Notes: generated by a model from the letters alone, not told the origin. A DNA stretch of 64,000 bases from Methylocystis sp. Sn-Cys (GCF_016745395.1 NZ_JAERVJ010000006.1:124001-188000), one strand, 5' to 3'; counted from the stretch's first letter, positions 26,896-36,421 are shown. Made by a program: numbers and translations.

Positions 26896-27812
26896 GGCGC
26901 GATGTGGACCTGAACCTGCCTGTAAATCTGATGCTGGAAATCTTTTCGCGCGGGGTCGGAGAGGGTCAGTCGAACTTCGACGACCCTGGCGTCGTGGTCC
27001 ACGAGAGGATCCGAGCTGTTCACGAGATTCTTTTCAACGGTGAAACCGAGCGTTCGAACTTTCGCTTCGTAGGCCGCCTCGCTCGGAGGCACCCTCACGA
27101 CGGCCGTCTGACCAGCCTTGACGCGCGCAATGTCGGATTCATACACCTCGGCCACGACGTCCAGCGACGAAAGGTCGGCCATGTCCAAAATCCCTTTGTC
27201 GCCAACGCGTTCGCCCGCCCTTGCACGAATTTTGAGAATCGTGCCGTCTATCGGCGCCATCGTCTGCGCTTGCAATAGCTGGAGCTTCTTGAGGCGAAGA
27301 TTCGCTTCGGACTGTTTGAGGCTCGCGCGCGTCGCTTCGAGGTCCGCCTTCGCCTTGCTGGAGCGTAGTTCCGCCTCGTCGAATGCGAAAGCCGAGACCG
27401 TGCCCGAAAGGCGCAACGAATTCTTGCGGTCGTAATCTCGCTGGGCTTTCTTGAATTGGGCGTCTGCCGCGGTCAGATGCGCCGTCGAGACGGCGAATTC
27501 GGCTTCCGCGAGATCGACCTCCGCCTGGCGGCGCTCATAGTCGCTAAAGACGGCGATAACGTCGCCTTTGGCCACCTCCTGCCCTTCCCGAACCCGTATT
27601 TCCGAAATGACTGTTCCCGCGACTCCCTGGTCGGGCGAGACGCGAATGACGCGCGACATCGGCTCGATGCGCCCAAGCGCGCCTACACCCATAACCGTTT
27701 GGGGAGCAGCGGAATTTGGCGGCGACGTCTCCGCGGCCAGCGGCGCCGGGCGCGCTTGCAAGAGCGCGCCCGCAGCGATCAGCGTCAGTCCGATAAAGTT
27801 TCGCGCTTCCAT
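26892..27812 (-). CDS. devB: DevB-type HlyD-like adaptor
   Basis: A 306-residue membrane fusion protein. A signal/anchor (about residues 1-27) is followed by GRIEPMSRVIRVSPDQG, the DevB-like first half motif, a short coiled coil with two AEFAV/AQFKKAQ helices, and MAPIDGTILKIRARAGERV as the second half. The start at 27812 is chosen for AAGGATATC just upstream; the frame is open to 27887. It is the first gene of the exporter and lies 157 bases below the DUF1295 gene. Confidence 0.87.
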   Translation of the reverse strand: MEARNFIGLTLIAAGALLQARPAPLAAETSPPNSAAPQTVMGVGALGRIEPMSRVIRVSPDQGVAGTVISEIRVREGQEVAKGDVIAVFSDYERRQAEVDLAEAEFAVSTAHLTAADAQFKKAQRDYDRKNSLRLSGTVSAFAFDEAELRSSKAKADLEATRASLKQSEANLRLKKLQLLQAQTMAPIDGTILKIRARAGERVGDKGILDMADLSSLDVVAEVYESDIARVKAGQTAVVRVPPSEAAYEAKVRTLGFTVEKNLVNSSDPLVDHDARVVEVRLTLSDPARKDFQHQIYRQVQVHIAP

Positions 27813-27969
27813 GAGATATCCTTGCGAATGTTTTTTTGAGAACCGTTTTTCGCGTGGCGAAACGCGCCGAAGCCTGGCGTCTCGCATGCTGTCGAAAAAG
27901 ATCGTTTCGGCAAAGCTTCGCTATTTGTGCGTCGCCTCCCATCGACAAGGATCCCCGCGGTCGACGCCT

Positions 27970-28746
27970 TTACGCGGACGGCCCTTTATTCTCGCCGGGA
28001 GAGTCGCCTGCCGACGGCGAGAACCACGGCGCGAAGCAAGGGACGCGATTGCAATATTCCTCCCACGCGGCGCCGTAACGCTCCTTGGACATGGCCTCGC
28101 TCTTGGGGATCGCGTCGAGAAAATATTGCACAGCATTGGCCAGCGGCGCAATTAAACCCCAGGGTGAGGCGGAAAGAAGAGCGAAGGATACGAAAATGAG
28201 AAAATCGCCGAAATAATTCGGATGGCGCGACAGGCCCCACAAGCCCGTGTCCAGAATTTTGCCTCGGCTGCCCGCTTTCCGTTTGAAGCGCCATTTCTGG
28301 TAGTCGCCGCCGATGTGAAAGACGGAGCCGGCGAGATAAACGCCTATTGCCGCGACGTCGAAGACGTCGAACCGCCCGGCCCGATCGGCGGCCCAAAGGA
28401 ACGGCAAGCAATAAAGCCAACCGAAGGTATTCGTCAGAATGACAGGCAAAGCATAGAGCGTCGGCCGATCGATCTGACCCTCGAGCTTGGCGGCGGCGGT
28501 CGCGCGATAGGCCGCCGTCAGCACCCAGTTCATATGGACGAGATAAGCGATCACGAAGACCAATATCGTGATTTGACGCCAGAGCGCGCCGGTTCCGTAT
28601 GCGACGATGATTGCGGCGACGAGAAACAGCGTATTGAAACCGATGATGAATGGCGCTCTTGGCTCTTGGGTGACCTTCGCGGCGATCACGCCGAAAATGG
28701 CCAGCGCCTCGATAACAACCAGAAGAACAATATATTTTTCGTCCAT
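27970..28746 (-). CDS. DUF1295 (steroid-5-alpha-reductase-like) membrane protein, candidate PigN
   Basis: A 258-residue integral membrane protein with about seven helices and the DUF1295 C-terminal signature GLWGLSRHPNYFGDF followed by KERYGAAWEEYC, as in the ICMT/5-alpha-reductase superfamily. It follows pigA by 69 bases in the same direction. In Serratia the last pathway gene is pigN, a membrane protein of similar size acting at the bipyrrole O-methylation step. Position and length fit that role, but I cannot confirm sequence homology. Alternative: a tailoring reductase or methyltransferase of the pigment. The start at 28746 removes a charged, unlikely N-terminal extension. Confidence 0.65.
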   Translation of the reverse strand: MDEKYIVLLVVIEALAIFGVIAAKVTQEPRAPFIIGFNTLFLVAAIIVAYGTGALWRQITILVFVIAYLVHMNWVLTAAYRATAAAKLEGQIDRPTLYALPVILTNTFGWLYCLPFLWAADRAGRFDVFDVAAIGVYLAGSVFHIGGDYQKWRFKRKAGSRGKILDTGLWGLSRHPNYFGDFLIFVSFALLSASPWGLIAPLANAVQYFLDAIPKSEAMSKERYGAAWEEYCNRVPCFAPWFSPSAGDSPGENKGPSA

Positions 28747-28815
28747 CCTCAAATCTCTTTCTTCTTCATTTAGCTTGACCGCGCGAGGCGGCGCAGCCAG
28801 GCGCTTCACAAAAAA

Positions 28816-29964
28816 TCAGCGCAATCCCATGTGGCGCGCGACGATCTCCCTCTGTATCTCCGAACTCCCGGAGAACAGGCGCGACGGGAGGCTGTCGAGC
28901 AACAGGCGGTCGAGCCCGTTGTCGGCGATCGCGGCGGAAGCGCCGAACAGTTGAATGGCGTCGAGACCCGCCTTCACGGCGCTTTCCGATATCCAGAGTT
29001 TGCTGAGCGCGCTCGCCTCCTCATGAGGCAAACCCGCATCGTGCAGCCAGCCAGTGCGGTAAAGCAGCAAACGGGCGGTCTCCAGACGAAGCTTCATGTC
29101 GACCAACTTGTCGGACACGCTCTGATTCCGGCCAATCGGCTTGCCGAACTGTCGCCGGTCGCGCGCGTGTTCGACGCACTGCTTCAGCACTCTCTCCATG
29201 GCGCCGACATAAGCGGCGAACAGGCAGCCGCGCTCCCATATCATGCTGTCGTGGAAGATCGCGGCGCCTGCCCCCTCGGCGCCGAGCAGATTGGCCGCCG
29301 GGATGCGGCACGCGTCGAAATAGACGCTGCCCCAGGGACTGGTGGGCAGCCCACTTTTGCGCGCCTCGGGTTGCACCGTCAGGCCGGGCGCGTCGCGCGG
29401 GACAATAAAGCAGCTTATGCCAAAAAAACCCTGTCTCGGGTTTGTCTTCGCATAGGCGATGAAAACGTCGGCGATCGGCGCGTTTGTGATGAAACATTTC
29501 GAGCCGGTCAGCACATAGTCGTCCCCGTCGCGCTGCGCCGATGCGCGCATCGCAAATGCGTCCGAGCCCGATTCCGCTTCCGTCATTGCATTTGCGGCGA
29601 TAACGCGCCCGCTCGCCATGTCGCGCAGCCATTTCTCGCGAATCTGCAGGGAGCCGTGACGCCAAACCGGCACGACGCAGGCGAACATATGCGCGCACAA
29701 TGAAAATATGAGGCCCAGATCGGCGCATTTGCGACCCAGCGCCTCAATCGCCAGCATGGTGTCGAGCGCGCCGAAGCCCAGGCCGCCCCAATCGGCGTCG
29801 ACCGGCAGTCCGGCCAATCCCATCTCTGCGGCGGCGTCCCACTTGGTCCGGTCGAAACGCGCGTCACGAATGCGCTCGGCCGCGCCCGCGGACAGGATTT
29901 CGGCCGCGAAGCGGCCAAGGTGGTCGTTGCGGGCAATCTGGTCGTCGGTCAATTGAAAATCCAT
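28816..29964 (-). CDS. pigA: Acyl-CoA dehydrogenase-like L-prolyl-PCP oxidase PigA
   Basis: A 382-residue flavoprotein with the acyl-CoA dehydrogenase fold: an N-terminal helical domain, the FAD/substrate segment AMTEAESGSDAFAM (about 127-140) and FITNAP, and a C-terminal FSGSSEIQREIVARHMGL. In prodigiosin synthesis PigA (RedW in Streptomyces) oxidises prolyl-S-PCP to pyrrolyl-2-carboxyl-S-PCP. The general family also covers ordinary acyl-CoA dehydrogenases, so the assignment rests on context: it follows pigM by 39 bases and no other gene in the set could do this step. In Serratia pigA is first in the cluster; here it is near the end. Confidence 0.82.
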   Translation of the reverse strand: MDFQLTDDQIARNDHLGRFAAEILSAGAAERIRDARFDRTKWDAAAEMGLAGLPVDADWGGLGFGALDTMLAIEALGRKCADLGLIFSLCAHMFACVVPVWRHGSLQIREKWLRDMASGRVIAANAMTEAESGSDAFAMRASAQRDGDDYVLTGSKCFITNAPIADVFIAYAKTNPRQGFFGISCFIVPRDAPGLTVQPEARKSGLPTSPWGSVYFDACRIPAANLLGAEGAGAAIFHDSMIWERGCLFAAYVGAMERVLKQCVEHARDRRQFGKPIGRNQSVSDKLVDMKLRLETARLLLYRTGWLHDAGLPHEEASALSKLWISESAVKAGLDAIQLFGASAAIADNGLDRLLLDSLPSRLFSGSSEIQREIVARHMGLR

Positions 29965-30003
29965 CGCGCGCTTCCTTACGAATGCGAAAGTTTTCCTTGA
30001 TCT

Positions 30004-31086
30004 TCAGGTAATGTGAAGGATTGCGTCGACCGCCCGGCGCGGACTTATCGACGGCTTCGGCGAAGCGAGGCCAAATCTGGCGACGAAGACTGGACGACTC
30101 GAGAGGCAGAGCAGTCGCTGTAACTCTCGACGCGGCGCCTCATGCTGCAAAAGAACGCTTACCGGATGAAGAGCGAGGCCGGTCGCCTGTGCGTTCAGCC
30201 AGATCTCGGCCAGCCGGGCGCCGGCCCGGAGCAAATCCTGGCGGCGAGGGCGCTCCTCGGGCAGGCTGCAGCACAGAAGACCGGGGCCGGCGGCGACGAG
30301 GCCCGCCAAAGCGTCGGCCATGCGCGAGGGGACGCCGAAGGGGCGGAGAGCTTGCATGACCAGGGGCGCGAGCGCAAAGCGTAGGAGCTGGCGCTTGAAA
30401 GGCGTCAGCGGCCCGAGCAGGCTGTCGATGAAAATGCCGTCGGTGACATCCTCGTCCCCAGGTTCGCCGAAGCGAAGATGACGATAGGTTTCGGACCAGG
30501 CTCTAAGATGGGTGAAATCGAGGGCGGCATAACGCGCGGTCAATTTCGCAAGGCTCTCCAATGTTTTCGGGTCCGTTTCGGTGCGGATCTCGAGCGCCGC
30601 GCCGGTCAGCGTTTCCGGCCAGCGGCGGGCGGACAACGCGGCAAGGGCTTCCGTCGACGGCGGATCTGGAGCGAAGGGTGTGCGACATGTCCGGCGGCGG
30701 CGCCCAAGATTGACGAATGAGTCCAGGTCAGCGCCGCCAAAAATCTGGGCAGTGGCGCGCCGCACGGTTACGATCGCCAAAATCTCGCCATCCGGCGACG
30801 GATCGTTTGCGTCGCACAAGGCCCACTCACAGGCTAGGCCAAGGCGCTGGAGCGCCGTCACGAGAAGGCCGAGGAACAGGCCGACGCTGAGAGCCATCTC
30901 CAAATCCAGGCTTTCGAGCGCAGTCAGCCGTCGGCCCTGATCAAGCGAGAGACGAAGCAAACGCTCAATTTCGCTGGCGCCCGGAAGGACGGTCACCCGC
31001 CAAGGCTGACAGTTGTGCGACGACGGCGCCCATCGAGCCGACTCGACGGCCTGTCGGAGGAGCAGCTCGAAATCCGGCTCGCTCAT
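30004..31086 (-). CDS. pigM: Nitroreductase-like bipyrrole alcohol oxidase PigM
   Basis: A 360-residue protein with the nitroreductase-type FMN-binding start WAPSSHNCQPWRV (about residues 18-30) and a late GLALHPVSVLLQ strand. PigM (RedV) is thought to oxidise 4-hydroxy-2,2'-bipyrrole-5-methanol to the aldehyde. The start at 31086 has CGGAGC upstream, and its ATG overlaps the pigL stop. Upstream frame extension is rejected because it lies wholly inside pigL. Length and unusual insertions relative to small nitroreductases match the PigM type. Confidence 0.8.
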   Translation of the reverse strand: MSEPDFELLLRQAVESARWAPSSHNCQPWRVTVLPGASEIERLLRLSLDQGRRLTALESLDLEMALSVGLFLGLLVTALQRLGLACEWALCDANDPSPDGEILAIVTVRRATAQIFGGADLDSFVNLGRRRRTCRTPFAPDPPSTEALAALSARRWPETLTGAALEIRTETDPKTLESLAKLTARYAALDFTHLRAWSETYRHLRFGEPGDEDVTDGIFIDSLLGPLTPFKRQLLRFALAPLVMQALRPFGVPSRMADALAGLVAAGPGLLCCSLPEERPRRQDLLRAGARLAEIWLNAQATGLALHPVSVLLQHEAPRRELQRLLCLSSRPVFVARFGLASPKPSISPRRAVDAILHIT

Positions 31087-31820
31087 GCGCGCTCCGATTT
31101 GCGTTTCGGCGAGGCGCCGACGACGACGACGGCGTAGTCGTCGATCAGCCGCCCATGCGCTTGCCAGTTTGCGAAAATGGCGTCCTTTTTTCGCGGCGCG
31201 GCTTCCTGGGGCCAGCGCCACAGCAGCCGGCCATTGTCGTCCCATCCGCGCCATTCCGGTCCCGGCAGGCCGTCTTGAATGCCGATCAACCGGGCCTTGC
31301 AGAACGCCTCCTTGAAAGCCCATCCCAACGTCGGCAACTCCGGCTGCTCAGCCTCCGCACGGCCGAGCCAGGCGCGCTCGGCGTCGTTGAGAAACACCGT
31401 CCGAAGAGAGGCGCTGAACGGCCGCAGCCGTTCGATATCGACGCCCACCGGCGCCGGTCCGGCAACCGCCGCGGCGAGCCCATGGGAGTGGCTAATGCTG
31501 ACGACGCCCGCGATCGGCGAGACGGGCGGACCGCTGGCGCCGTCACGATTCGAAACCCCGATGCGCGCGAGCGGCGGCGCCGTTCCGCCGCTCGCGCGTA
31601 ACCGACGACGCAGGGCCAACTTTGCGGCGAGCCGGCCCGCCAGCCACTCGCGGCGGCGCTTCTCGAAACGCAGCGCGTTATAGGTTTCCGCTTCCTGGGG
31701 CGACAGCACGGCGCGGCGGCGCTTCTCGTCGGCCAGGCTTTTCGCCGTGACGTGAACGTCGACGAGGGTGACCGTCCAGTCGCCGAGCCGCACGTTACGA
31801 GCCCATCGCATCTGCGGCAT
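31083..31820 (-). CDS. pigL: 4'-phosphopantetheinyl transferase PigL
   Basis: A 245-residue Sfp/AcpT-superfamily enzyme that transfers phosphopantetheine from CoA to carrier proteins. Motifs: ISHSHG (His and Ser), the metal-binding VGVDIE, and WAFKEAFCK. It would activate the PCP PigG and the carrier domain of PigH. It overlaps pigK upstream and pigM downstream. Several starts are possible: TTG 31850, ATG 31820 and ATG 31811. The middle one is used because GAAGA lies close upstream. Confidence 0.87.
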   Translation of the reverse strand: MPQMRWARNVRLGDWTVTLVDVHVTAKSLADEKRRRAVLSPQEAETYNALRFEKRRREWLAGRLAAKLALRRRLRASGGTAPPLARIGVSNRDGASGPPVSPIAGVVSISHSHGLAAAVAGPAPVGVDIERLRPFSASLRTVFLNDAERAWLGRAEAEQPELPTLGWAFKEAFCKARLIGIQDGLPGPEWRGWDDNGRLLWRWPQEAAPRKKDAIFANWQAHGRLIDDYAVVVVGASPKRKSERA

Positions 31821-32142
31821 TCTTCGAATTCGCACGGTAACCTGCGCCAAGACGCGTTCCGATCGCCTCTTCGGCGATCTCGGCCATGGCGGAGAAGCGA
31901 TCGACGAGCCGGCTGAATGCGGGGACCGCCATGTCGCGTTCGAAGTCGGTCATGGACGTGACGGCGATCAATTCGAAATAATGGAACGCCGCATCGGGAT
32001 CGAGGCTGACGCGCTGAACCGAGAATTGACGCACGCTGGGTAGGTCCGGGCAGGCGGCGTAGTCCTCCGTCGTCACCCACTCCTCGAATGCGGGCGCGCG
32101 TTCGACGTCGAGCAGCCGAATTTTATGTATGACGATGTCCAT
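31795..32142 (-). CDS. pigK: RedY/PigK-family small protein
   Basis: A 115-residue protein of the RedY type found in prodiginine clusters. Characteristic strings are VTTEDYAACPDLPSVRQF, AFHYFELIAVTSM and DFERDMAVPAFSRLVDRF, compatible with a dimeric ferredoxin-like fold. The role of PigK/RedY is unresolved; it has been suggested to assist other pathway proteins. AGGAAACGG precedes the start. Its presence between the ketosynthase and the phosphopantetheinyl transferase reproduces the Serratia order J-K-L. Confidence 0.82.
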   Translation of the reverse strand: MDIVIHKIRLLDVERAPAFEEWVTTEDYAACPDLPSVRQFSVQRVSLDPDAAFHYFELIAVTSMTDFERDMAVPAFSRLVDRFSAMAEIAEEAIGTRLGAGYRANSKNAADAMGS

Positions 32143-32173
32143 CGGTCAGGTCCGTTTCCTCGCAACTACGAAA

Positions 32174-34786
32174 TCAGGGCGCTTCCACCAGCAGGTGGAA
32201 ATTGACGCCGCCAGTGCCGAAAGAGTTGATCGCCGCCCGCCGCGGCCCGTCAGAAGCGGGCCAGGGTCGAGGCTTCGAGACGATGGCGCCCGGGATCGCC
32301 GCAAGCGCCAGATCGGGGTTGAGTTCTCGCCGCAGCAGCGTCGGCGGCACCGTTTCGCTGTTTAGAGCGAGCAGCGTCTTCATGAGGCCGGCGGCGCCCG
32401 CAGCGGCGAAAGCATGGCCGATGTTGGATTTTACCGAACCGATCAACAGCGGCTCGCGGCGTGCGCCGCCTCCATAAACGTCGCGCAACGCCGAAATTTC
32501 GACCCCGTCCCCGATGCGCGTTCCGGTTCCATGGGCTTCGACATAAGCGATGCTATCGGGCGAGGCGCGGCCATCGGCAAAAGCGCGCCGAATGGCCAGG
32601 GCCTGCCCCTGGGGATCGGGCGCCGTCATCGACGCGGCGTCGCTCGACGCGCCGACGCCGATGATGCAGCCATAGATCGGGTCATTGTCACGACGGGCGT
32701 CGCTCAGCCGGCGCAGCACGAACATGCCGGCGCCGTCGCCTGGCGAAAAGCCGTCGGCGTTCGCCGCGAATGGCGCAATCTTGTCCCTGGACAGCATGAG
32801 CTGGGTCGAGCACAAGATGAGATCCCGCATGTTGACAGGCAGTTCGACGCCGCCGGCGACGACAAAATCGGCATAGCCGAGCCGCAGCGCCTGCATCCCG
32901 ACATGCACCGCGGCGAGCGACGACGCGCAGGCGGCTTCGATCGCCATCGTTTCCGCGGAAAGTTGGAAGCAGCTTGAAATCAGCGCGGCGATATTGCCAG
33001 CAAGAAGCCCATCGAGCGTGAATGAATCGATCTCCTCGGCGGCGCGCTCGGCGTCGGCCAGTCGCGACTCGTCGGGGCCGAGCACAGAGCCAAGCTCCGG
33101 CGAATGCAGGCGATTCGAAAGCTCGCGCTCTCTCGCGAGACAGAGGGGGGAGGCGCACACGACCATCGCCTTGCCCAGATCGGCCCGCCGCGCGGCGTCG
33201 AGGCCGAAATCATCGAGCGCTTCGGCTGCAACGCTCAAGGCGATCCTGTGGGCGACGTCGAGCGCCGCGACGCGCTTGGGGAACAACCGCAAACGCTTCG
33301 CGTCGAAACGGTGGATCTCCCAATCGGCGTTCAGCTCTCCGCCATTCTCGGCGTAACTGGTCAGGGCGCGGGCGGCGCCGCCGCTGAACGCCGCGCCGCG
33401 CGGCAAAACCCTGTCGCTGATCCGGCCGATCCCGTCGGCGCCGGTGCAGAGCGCCTCCCAATAGGCCGAGCGGCCAAGGCTCGGGCCAAAGCAGCCGCCG
33501 AGGCCGACGACGGCGATAGGCTCGGGCGCGCTCGCCGGTTCCGCAAACGGCCCGCCGGCGGCGGCGCGCGACTTGTCGCGCCGATCGAGAATGACCGTCC
33601 AGGTCAGGCCGCCGAGGCCGACGCCGAACACAGCGAGAGGCTTTTTCGGCGCATCTTCGTCGTCGAGCGAAAGGGTCGCCGCGACGATCCCGGTCAGTCC
33701 CGCGTTCGCGAACCCATGGCCCAGCGCGCTTGTCGCGCAGGTCAGCGGTTTTTCGGGAAAGGCCGCCGCGGCGGTCGCCGCACCGGCGTGGCGGAGGCCC
33801 GGAACAACACACTCGACCGACGCCACGTCAGCGATGTCCAGCCCCGCCTGAAAGCAAGCCTCCCGAGCGCATTGGCGCGCCGCATCGTCGCTCCCGGCGT
33901 AGCGAAATTCGAGCGCATCCGTTCGCCGGGCCGCGACTCCCGCGATGACTGCGCGGATGCGGTCGCCGTCGCGTCGCGCGTCCTCCAATCTCTTCAAGAG
34001 CAACGCAACCGCGCCTTCGCACAACGGCGCGCCGGCGCCGGCCGGGTCGCCGTCAAAGCCTTTCGCCGCCAGCACGAGCGGCGTCAGAACGCTCTCGAAG
34101 CGCTGGCCGGTCGCAACGAGCGCGGCGTCGCTCTGGCGCTCGGCGAGCGACAGGATGGCGGTCCTCAAGGCGGCGTAACCGGTGGAGTCGCCGTCCTCCA
34201 TGGCCATGATGCGGCCACGCCAGCCATACATTGCGCCAATGCGGCTCGCGATGCTGCTCGACATCTCGCCGAGCCGGTCGTGCGACGAGGATCCAAAGCG
34301 CGCGCGCAAGGCCTCGCGACCGGCTTCGACGGCCGCTGGATCGCCGTCGGCAAGCCACGTAAGGCCGTGTATTTTGAGCGCGTTGGTCAAGGCGCTGTCG
34401 AGCCCGAAGCAGGTCCCCACGATCACGTCGACGGTTTCCTTGGGCAGGCCGCTCCCGTCGTCGCCATAGCCCGCATCACGTACGCAATCGCGCGCCGCCT
34501 GCATCAGCATGGGCGTGATGGTCGACACCGCGCGGTCGTAAACTTTCGGAATTCGGAACTGACGCAGGTCGACGCCGAGCTCGCCGAAAAAAGCGCCGCG
34601 GCGTCGACTCAGCCGCGCGCGAACGGCCGGCGGCGCCCGCCAAAACCGGTCGACCGGATAAGGCGCGAATTCGCCACGCTCGTCGGCGAGCAAGCGGCGA
34701 AACGCGTCGATCCCGGCGCCCCAAGGATGAAGGCAGCCGACGCCGACGATAGCCACTGGCTCGATAGTGAAAGGCTCTCGTTGCAC
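32174..34786 (-). CDS. pigJ: Double ketosynthase PigJ (bipyrrole chain extension), GTG start
   Basis: An 870-residue protein of two ketosynthase domains. The C-terminal one (about 420-870) is intact: Cys620 in IEAACASSL, His752 in VEAHGTGT, His791 in KSNIGH. The N-terminal one (about 8-405) has Asp200 (MEDGDSTGYAAL) where the active Cys belongs and CVVPGLRH in place of the AHGTGT motif, so it is chain-length-factor-like. PigJ (RedX) condenses pyrrolyl-PCP with the malonyl unit on PigH. The GTG start at 34786 is three bases after the pigI stop. Confidence 0.9.
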   Translation of the reverse strand: MQREPFTIEPVAIVGVGCLHPWGAGIDAFRRLLADERGEFAPYPVDRFWRAPPAVRARLSRRRGAFFGELGVDLRQFRIPKVYDRAVSTITPMLMQAARDCVRDAGYGDDGSGLPKETVDVIVGTCFGLDSALTNALKIHGLTWLADGDPAAVEAGREALRARFGSSSHDRLGEMSSSIASRIGAMYGWRGRIMAMEDGDSTGYAALRTAILSLAERQSDAALVATGQRFESVLTPLVLAAKGFDGDPAGAGAPLCEGAVALLLKRLEDARRDGDRIRAVIAGVAARRTDALEFRYAGSDDAARQCAREACFQAGLDIADVASVECVVPGLRHAGAATAAAAFPEKPLTCATSALGHGFANAGLTGIVAATLSLDDEDAPKKPLAVFGVGLGGLTWTVILDRRDKSRAAAGGPFAEPASAPEPIAVVGLGGCFGPSLGRSAYWEALCTGADGIGRISDRVLPRGAAFSGGAARALTSYAENGGELNADWEIHRFDAKRLRLFPKRVAALDVAHRIALSVAAEALDDFGLDAARRADLGKAMVVCASPLCLARERELSNRLHSPELGSVLGPDESRLADAERAAEEIDSFTLDGLLAGNIAALISSCFQLSAETMAIEAACASSLAAVHVGMQALRLGYADFVVAGGVELPVNMRDLILCSTQLMLSRDKIAPFAANADGFSPGDGAGMFVLRRLSDARRDNDPIYGCIIGVGASSDAASMTAPDPQGQALAIRRAFADGRASPDSIAYVEAHGTGTRIGDGVEISALRDVYGGGARREPLLIGSVKSNIGHAFAAAGAAGLMKTLLALNSETVPPTLLRRELNPDLALAAIPGAIVSKPRPWPASDGPRRAAINSFGTGGVNFHLLVEAP

Positions 34787-34789
34787 GGT

Positions 34790-36421
34790 TCAGCTCGCCA
34801 TAGCGGGCGCCGTTCGATGCAAGCCCGGCCCTGCGATGGCGTGCTCGGCGACCTGGCGCAATGCGAGATAATCGATCTTCCCGTTGGCGTTCTTCGGCAA
34901 AGCGTCCAAATGGCGCGCAAGATGCGGGATCATGTATCGCGGCAGCCATGCGCCGCAGTGGCGCTTGATCTCGATTGCGCCGGGCGGCGCGGCGCCTGGG
35001 CGCACCGAATAGAAGGCCGCCAATGTCTGGCCGGTCTCCGTGACGACGCCGATGGCGGCAGCTTCGATAATCGCGGGATGCCGTGACAAGGCCGCCTCGA
35101 TCTCGCCAAGCTCGACCCTGTTGCCGTTGATTTTCAGCATCCGGTCCTTGCGCCCGCAATAATAGAGCAGCCCGTTCTCCCGCGTGACCAGATCGCCCGT
35201 CGCGTGACGGCCTGTCCGATGGTTGTCGTGATTGGCCGGATCGATGCGATTGAAATAACCCGCGGTGACGCAGTCACCGGCGACGATCAACTCGCCGATC
35301 TCGCCGTCTTTTTCCACGGGTAGGCCCTCGCCATCGATCACCATGGCGATTTGCTCTGGCAGCGGCAGGCCGATGGGAATCGGTCTCTCCTGCTCGAGGT
35401 CGCTCGGGCGCACTTTGTGAAAAGTGCAGACGTTCGTTTCCGTCGGACCGTAGAGATTATAAAGCGCGCATGTTGGCGGAAGCTGCTTTGCGAGCGTTCT
35501 GAGATGCTTGATCGGGAACGGCTCGCCGGCGAACAGCACGCGCTCGAGCCTTGCTGAGACTGCAGGGGTCAGCGCGCCGCTGCTCGCCAGCATCGTCAAA
35601 AGCGAGGGCACGCAATACAGCGTCGTCGCGCGGTGCTGGGAAAGACCGTTGGCCAGCGCACAAATGTCGCGCTGCTCGTTCTCACGAACAATCCAGACCG
35701 CTGCGCCGACGGTTGCCGCCGCGAATAGATCGAACGTGCTCAGATCGAAGTGGAATCCGGCATGATTGACAAAAACGTCGCTGGCCGTCAGCTCGAACTC
35801 CTCGACCGCCCAGCCGATGAAGCGATTCAGATTCTTGTAGCTGATCTGCACGCCTTTCGGCATTCCAGTGGAGCCGGAAGTGAACAAAATCGCCGCTATG
35901 TCGTCGGGGCCTACCCTGGCCGGTTCGGGCAAAGACGCCGCGCGCGCCGGGGTTTCATGCAGGGGCGCGACGACGTCCGTCTCCACGCCCGCCGTCAGGA
36001 CTGGCCAATCCCCGCCCTCGCCGTCGAGAAGCAGGACGAGGCGCAACGACGCCGGCAGATCGCCGGCAAGCGCGTCAAATCTTTCGCGGTCGGTCACGAG
36101 TATGGCTGGCTCGGCGCTCGCGACGATCTTGCGCCCGCGTTCGGCGGGCTGCGCGCCGTCGAGCGGAACATAAGCGGCGCCCGCCTCCATCGTCGCATAA
36201 ATGGCCGTGACAAAGAGGTCGCTTTTTGGCGCCCAGATCGCGACGCGTTCGCCCCGGGCGAGGCCCGCGCGGGCGAAACGCTGCGCCCAGTGTCGAACCC
36301 GTCGATAAAAATCGCCATAAGCGATGGCGTCGCCTCCGACAAAGGCCGCGCGGTCGCCGTGAACGAGAGCGGCGGCGCGCAGCGCGTCGATGACCGTCGT
36401 GAAATTTCGTACAGGCCGCAT
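34790..36421 (-). CDS. pigI: L-prolyl-AMP ligase PigI (adenylation enzyme)
   Basis: A 543-residue stand-alone adenylation enzyme. Core motifs: ILFTSGSTGMPKGV (A3), NHAGFHFDLSTFDLF (A4), YGPTETNVC (A5), TGDLV (A7) and KNANGKIDYLAL with the catalytic Lys (A10). PigI (RedM) activates L-proline and loads the PCP PigG. The start at 36421 has AAGGAATTTCC upstream and lies 11 bases after the pigH stop; the frame continues upstream but overlaps pigH. Proline specificity is inferred from the cluster, not from the pocket code. Confidence 0.88.
   Translation of the reverse strand: MRPVRNFTTVIDALRAAALVHGDRAAFVGGDAIAYGDFYRRVRHWAQRFARAGLARGERVAIWAPKSDLFVTAIYATMEAGAAYVPLDGAQPAERGRKIVASAEPAILVTDRERFDALAGDLPASLRLVLLLDGEGGDWPVLTAGVETDVVAPLHETPARAASLPEPARVGPDDIAAILFTSGSTGMPKGVQISYKNLNRFIGWAVEEFELTASDVFVNHAGFHFDLSTFDLFAAATVGAAVWIVRENEQRDICALANGLSQHRATTLYCVPSLLTMLASSGALTPAVSARLERVLFAGEPFPIKHLRTLAKQLPPTCALYNLYGPTETNVCTFHKVRPSDLEQERPIPIGLPLPEQIAMVIDGEGLPVEKDGEIGELIVAGDCVTAGYFNRIDPANHDNHRTGRHATGDLVTRENGLLYYCGRKDRMLKINGNRVELGEIEAALSRHPAIIEAAAIGVVTETGQTLAAFYSVRPGAAPPGAIEIKRHCGAWLPRYMIPHLARHLDALPKNANGKIDYLALRQVAEHAIAGPGLHRTAPAMAS

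Noticed and set aside
28816-29964. Ordinary fatty-acid acyl-CoA dehydrogenase
   Set aside because: Possible from the fold, but it lies inside the pigment operon, and the prolyl-PCP oxidation step has no other candidate.
33104-35086. Plus-strand open frame of 660 codons opposite pigJ and pigI
   Set aside because: The predicted protein is rich in Arg, Ala and Gly with no domain, while the opposite strand carries intact ketosynthase and adenylation motifs.
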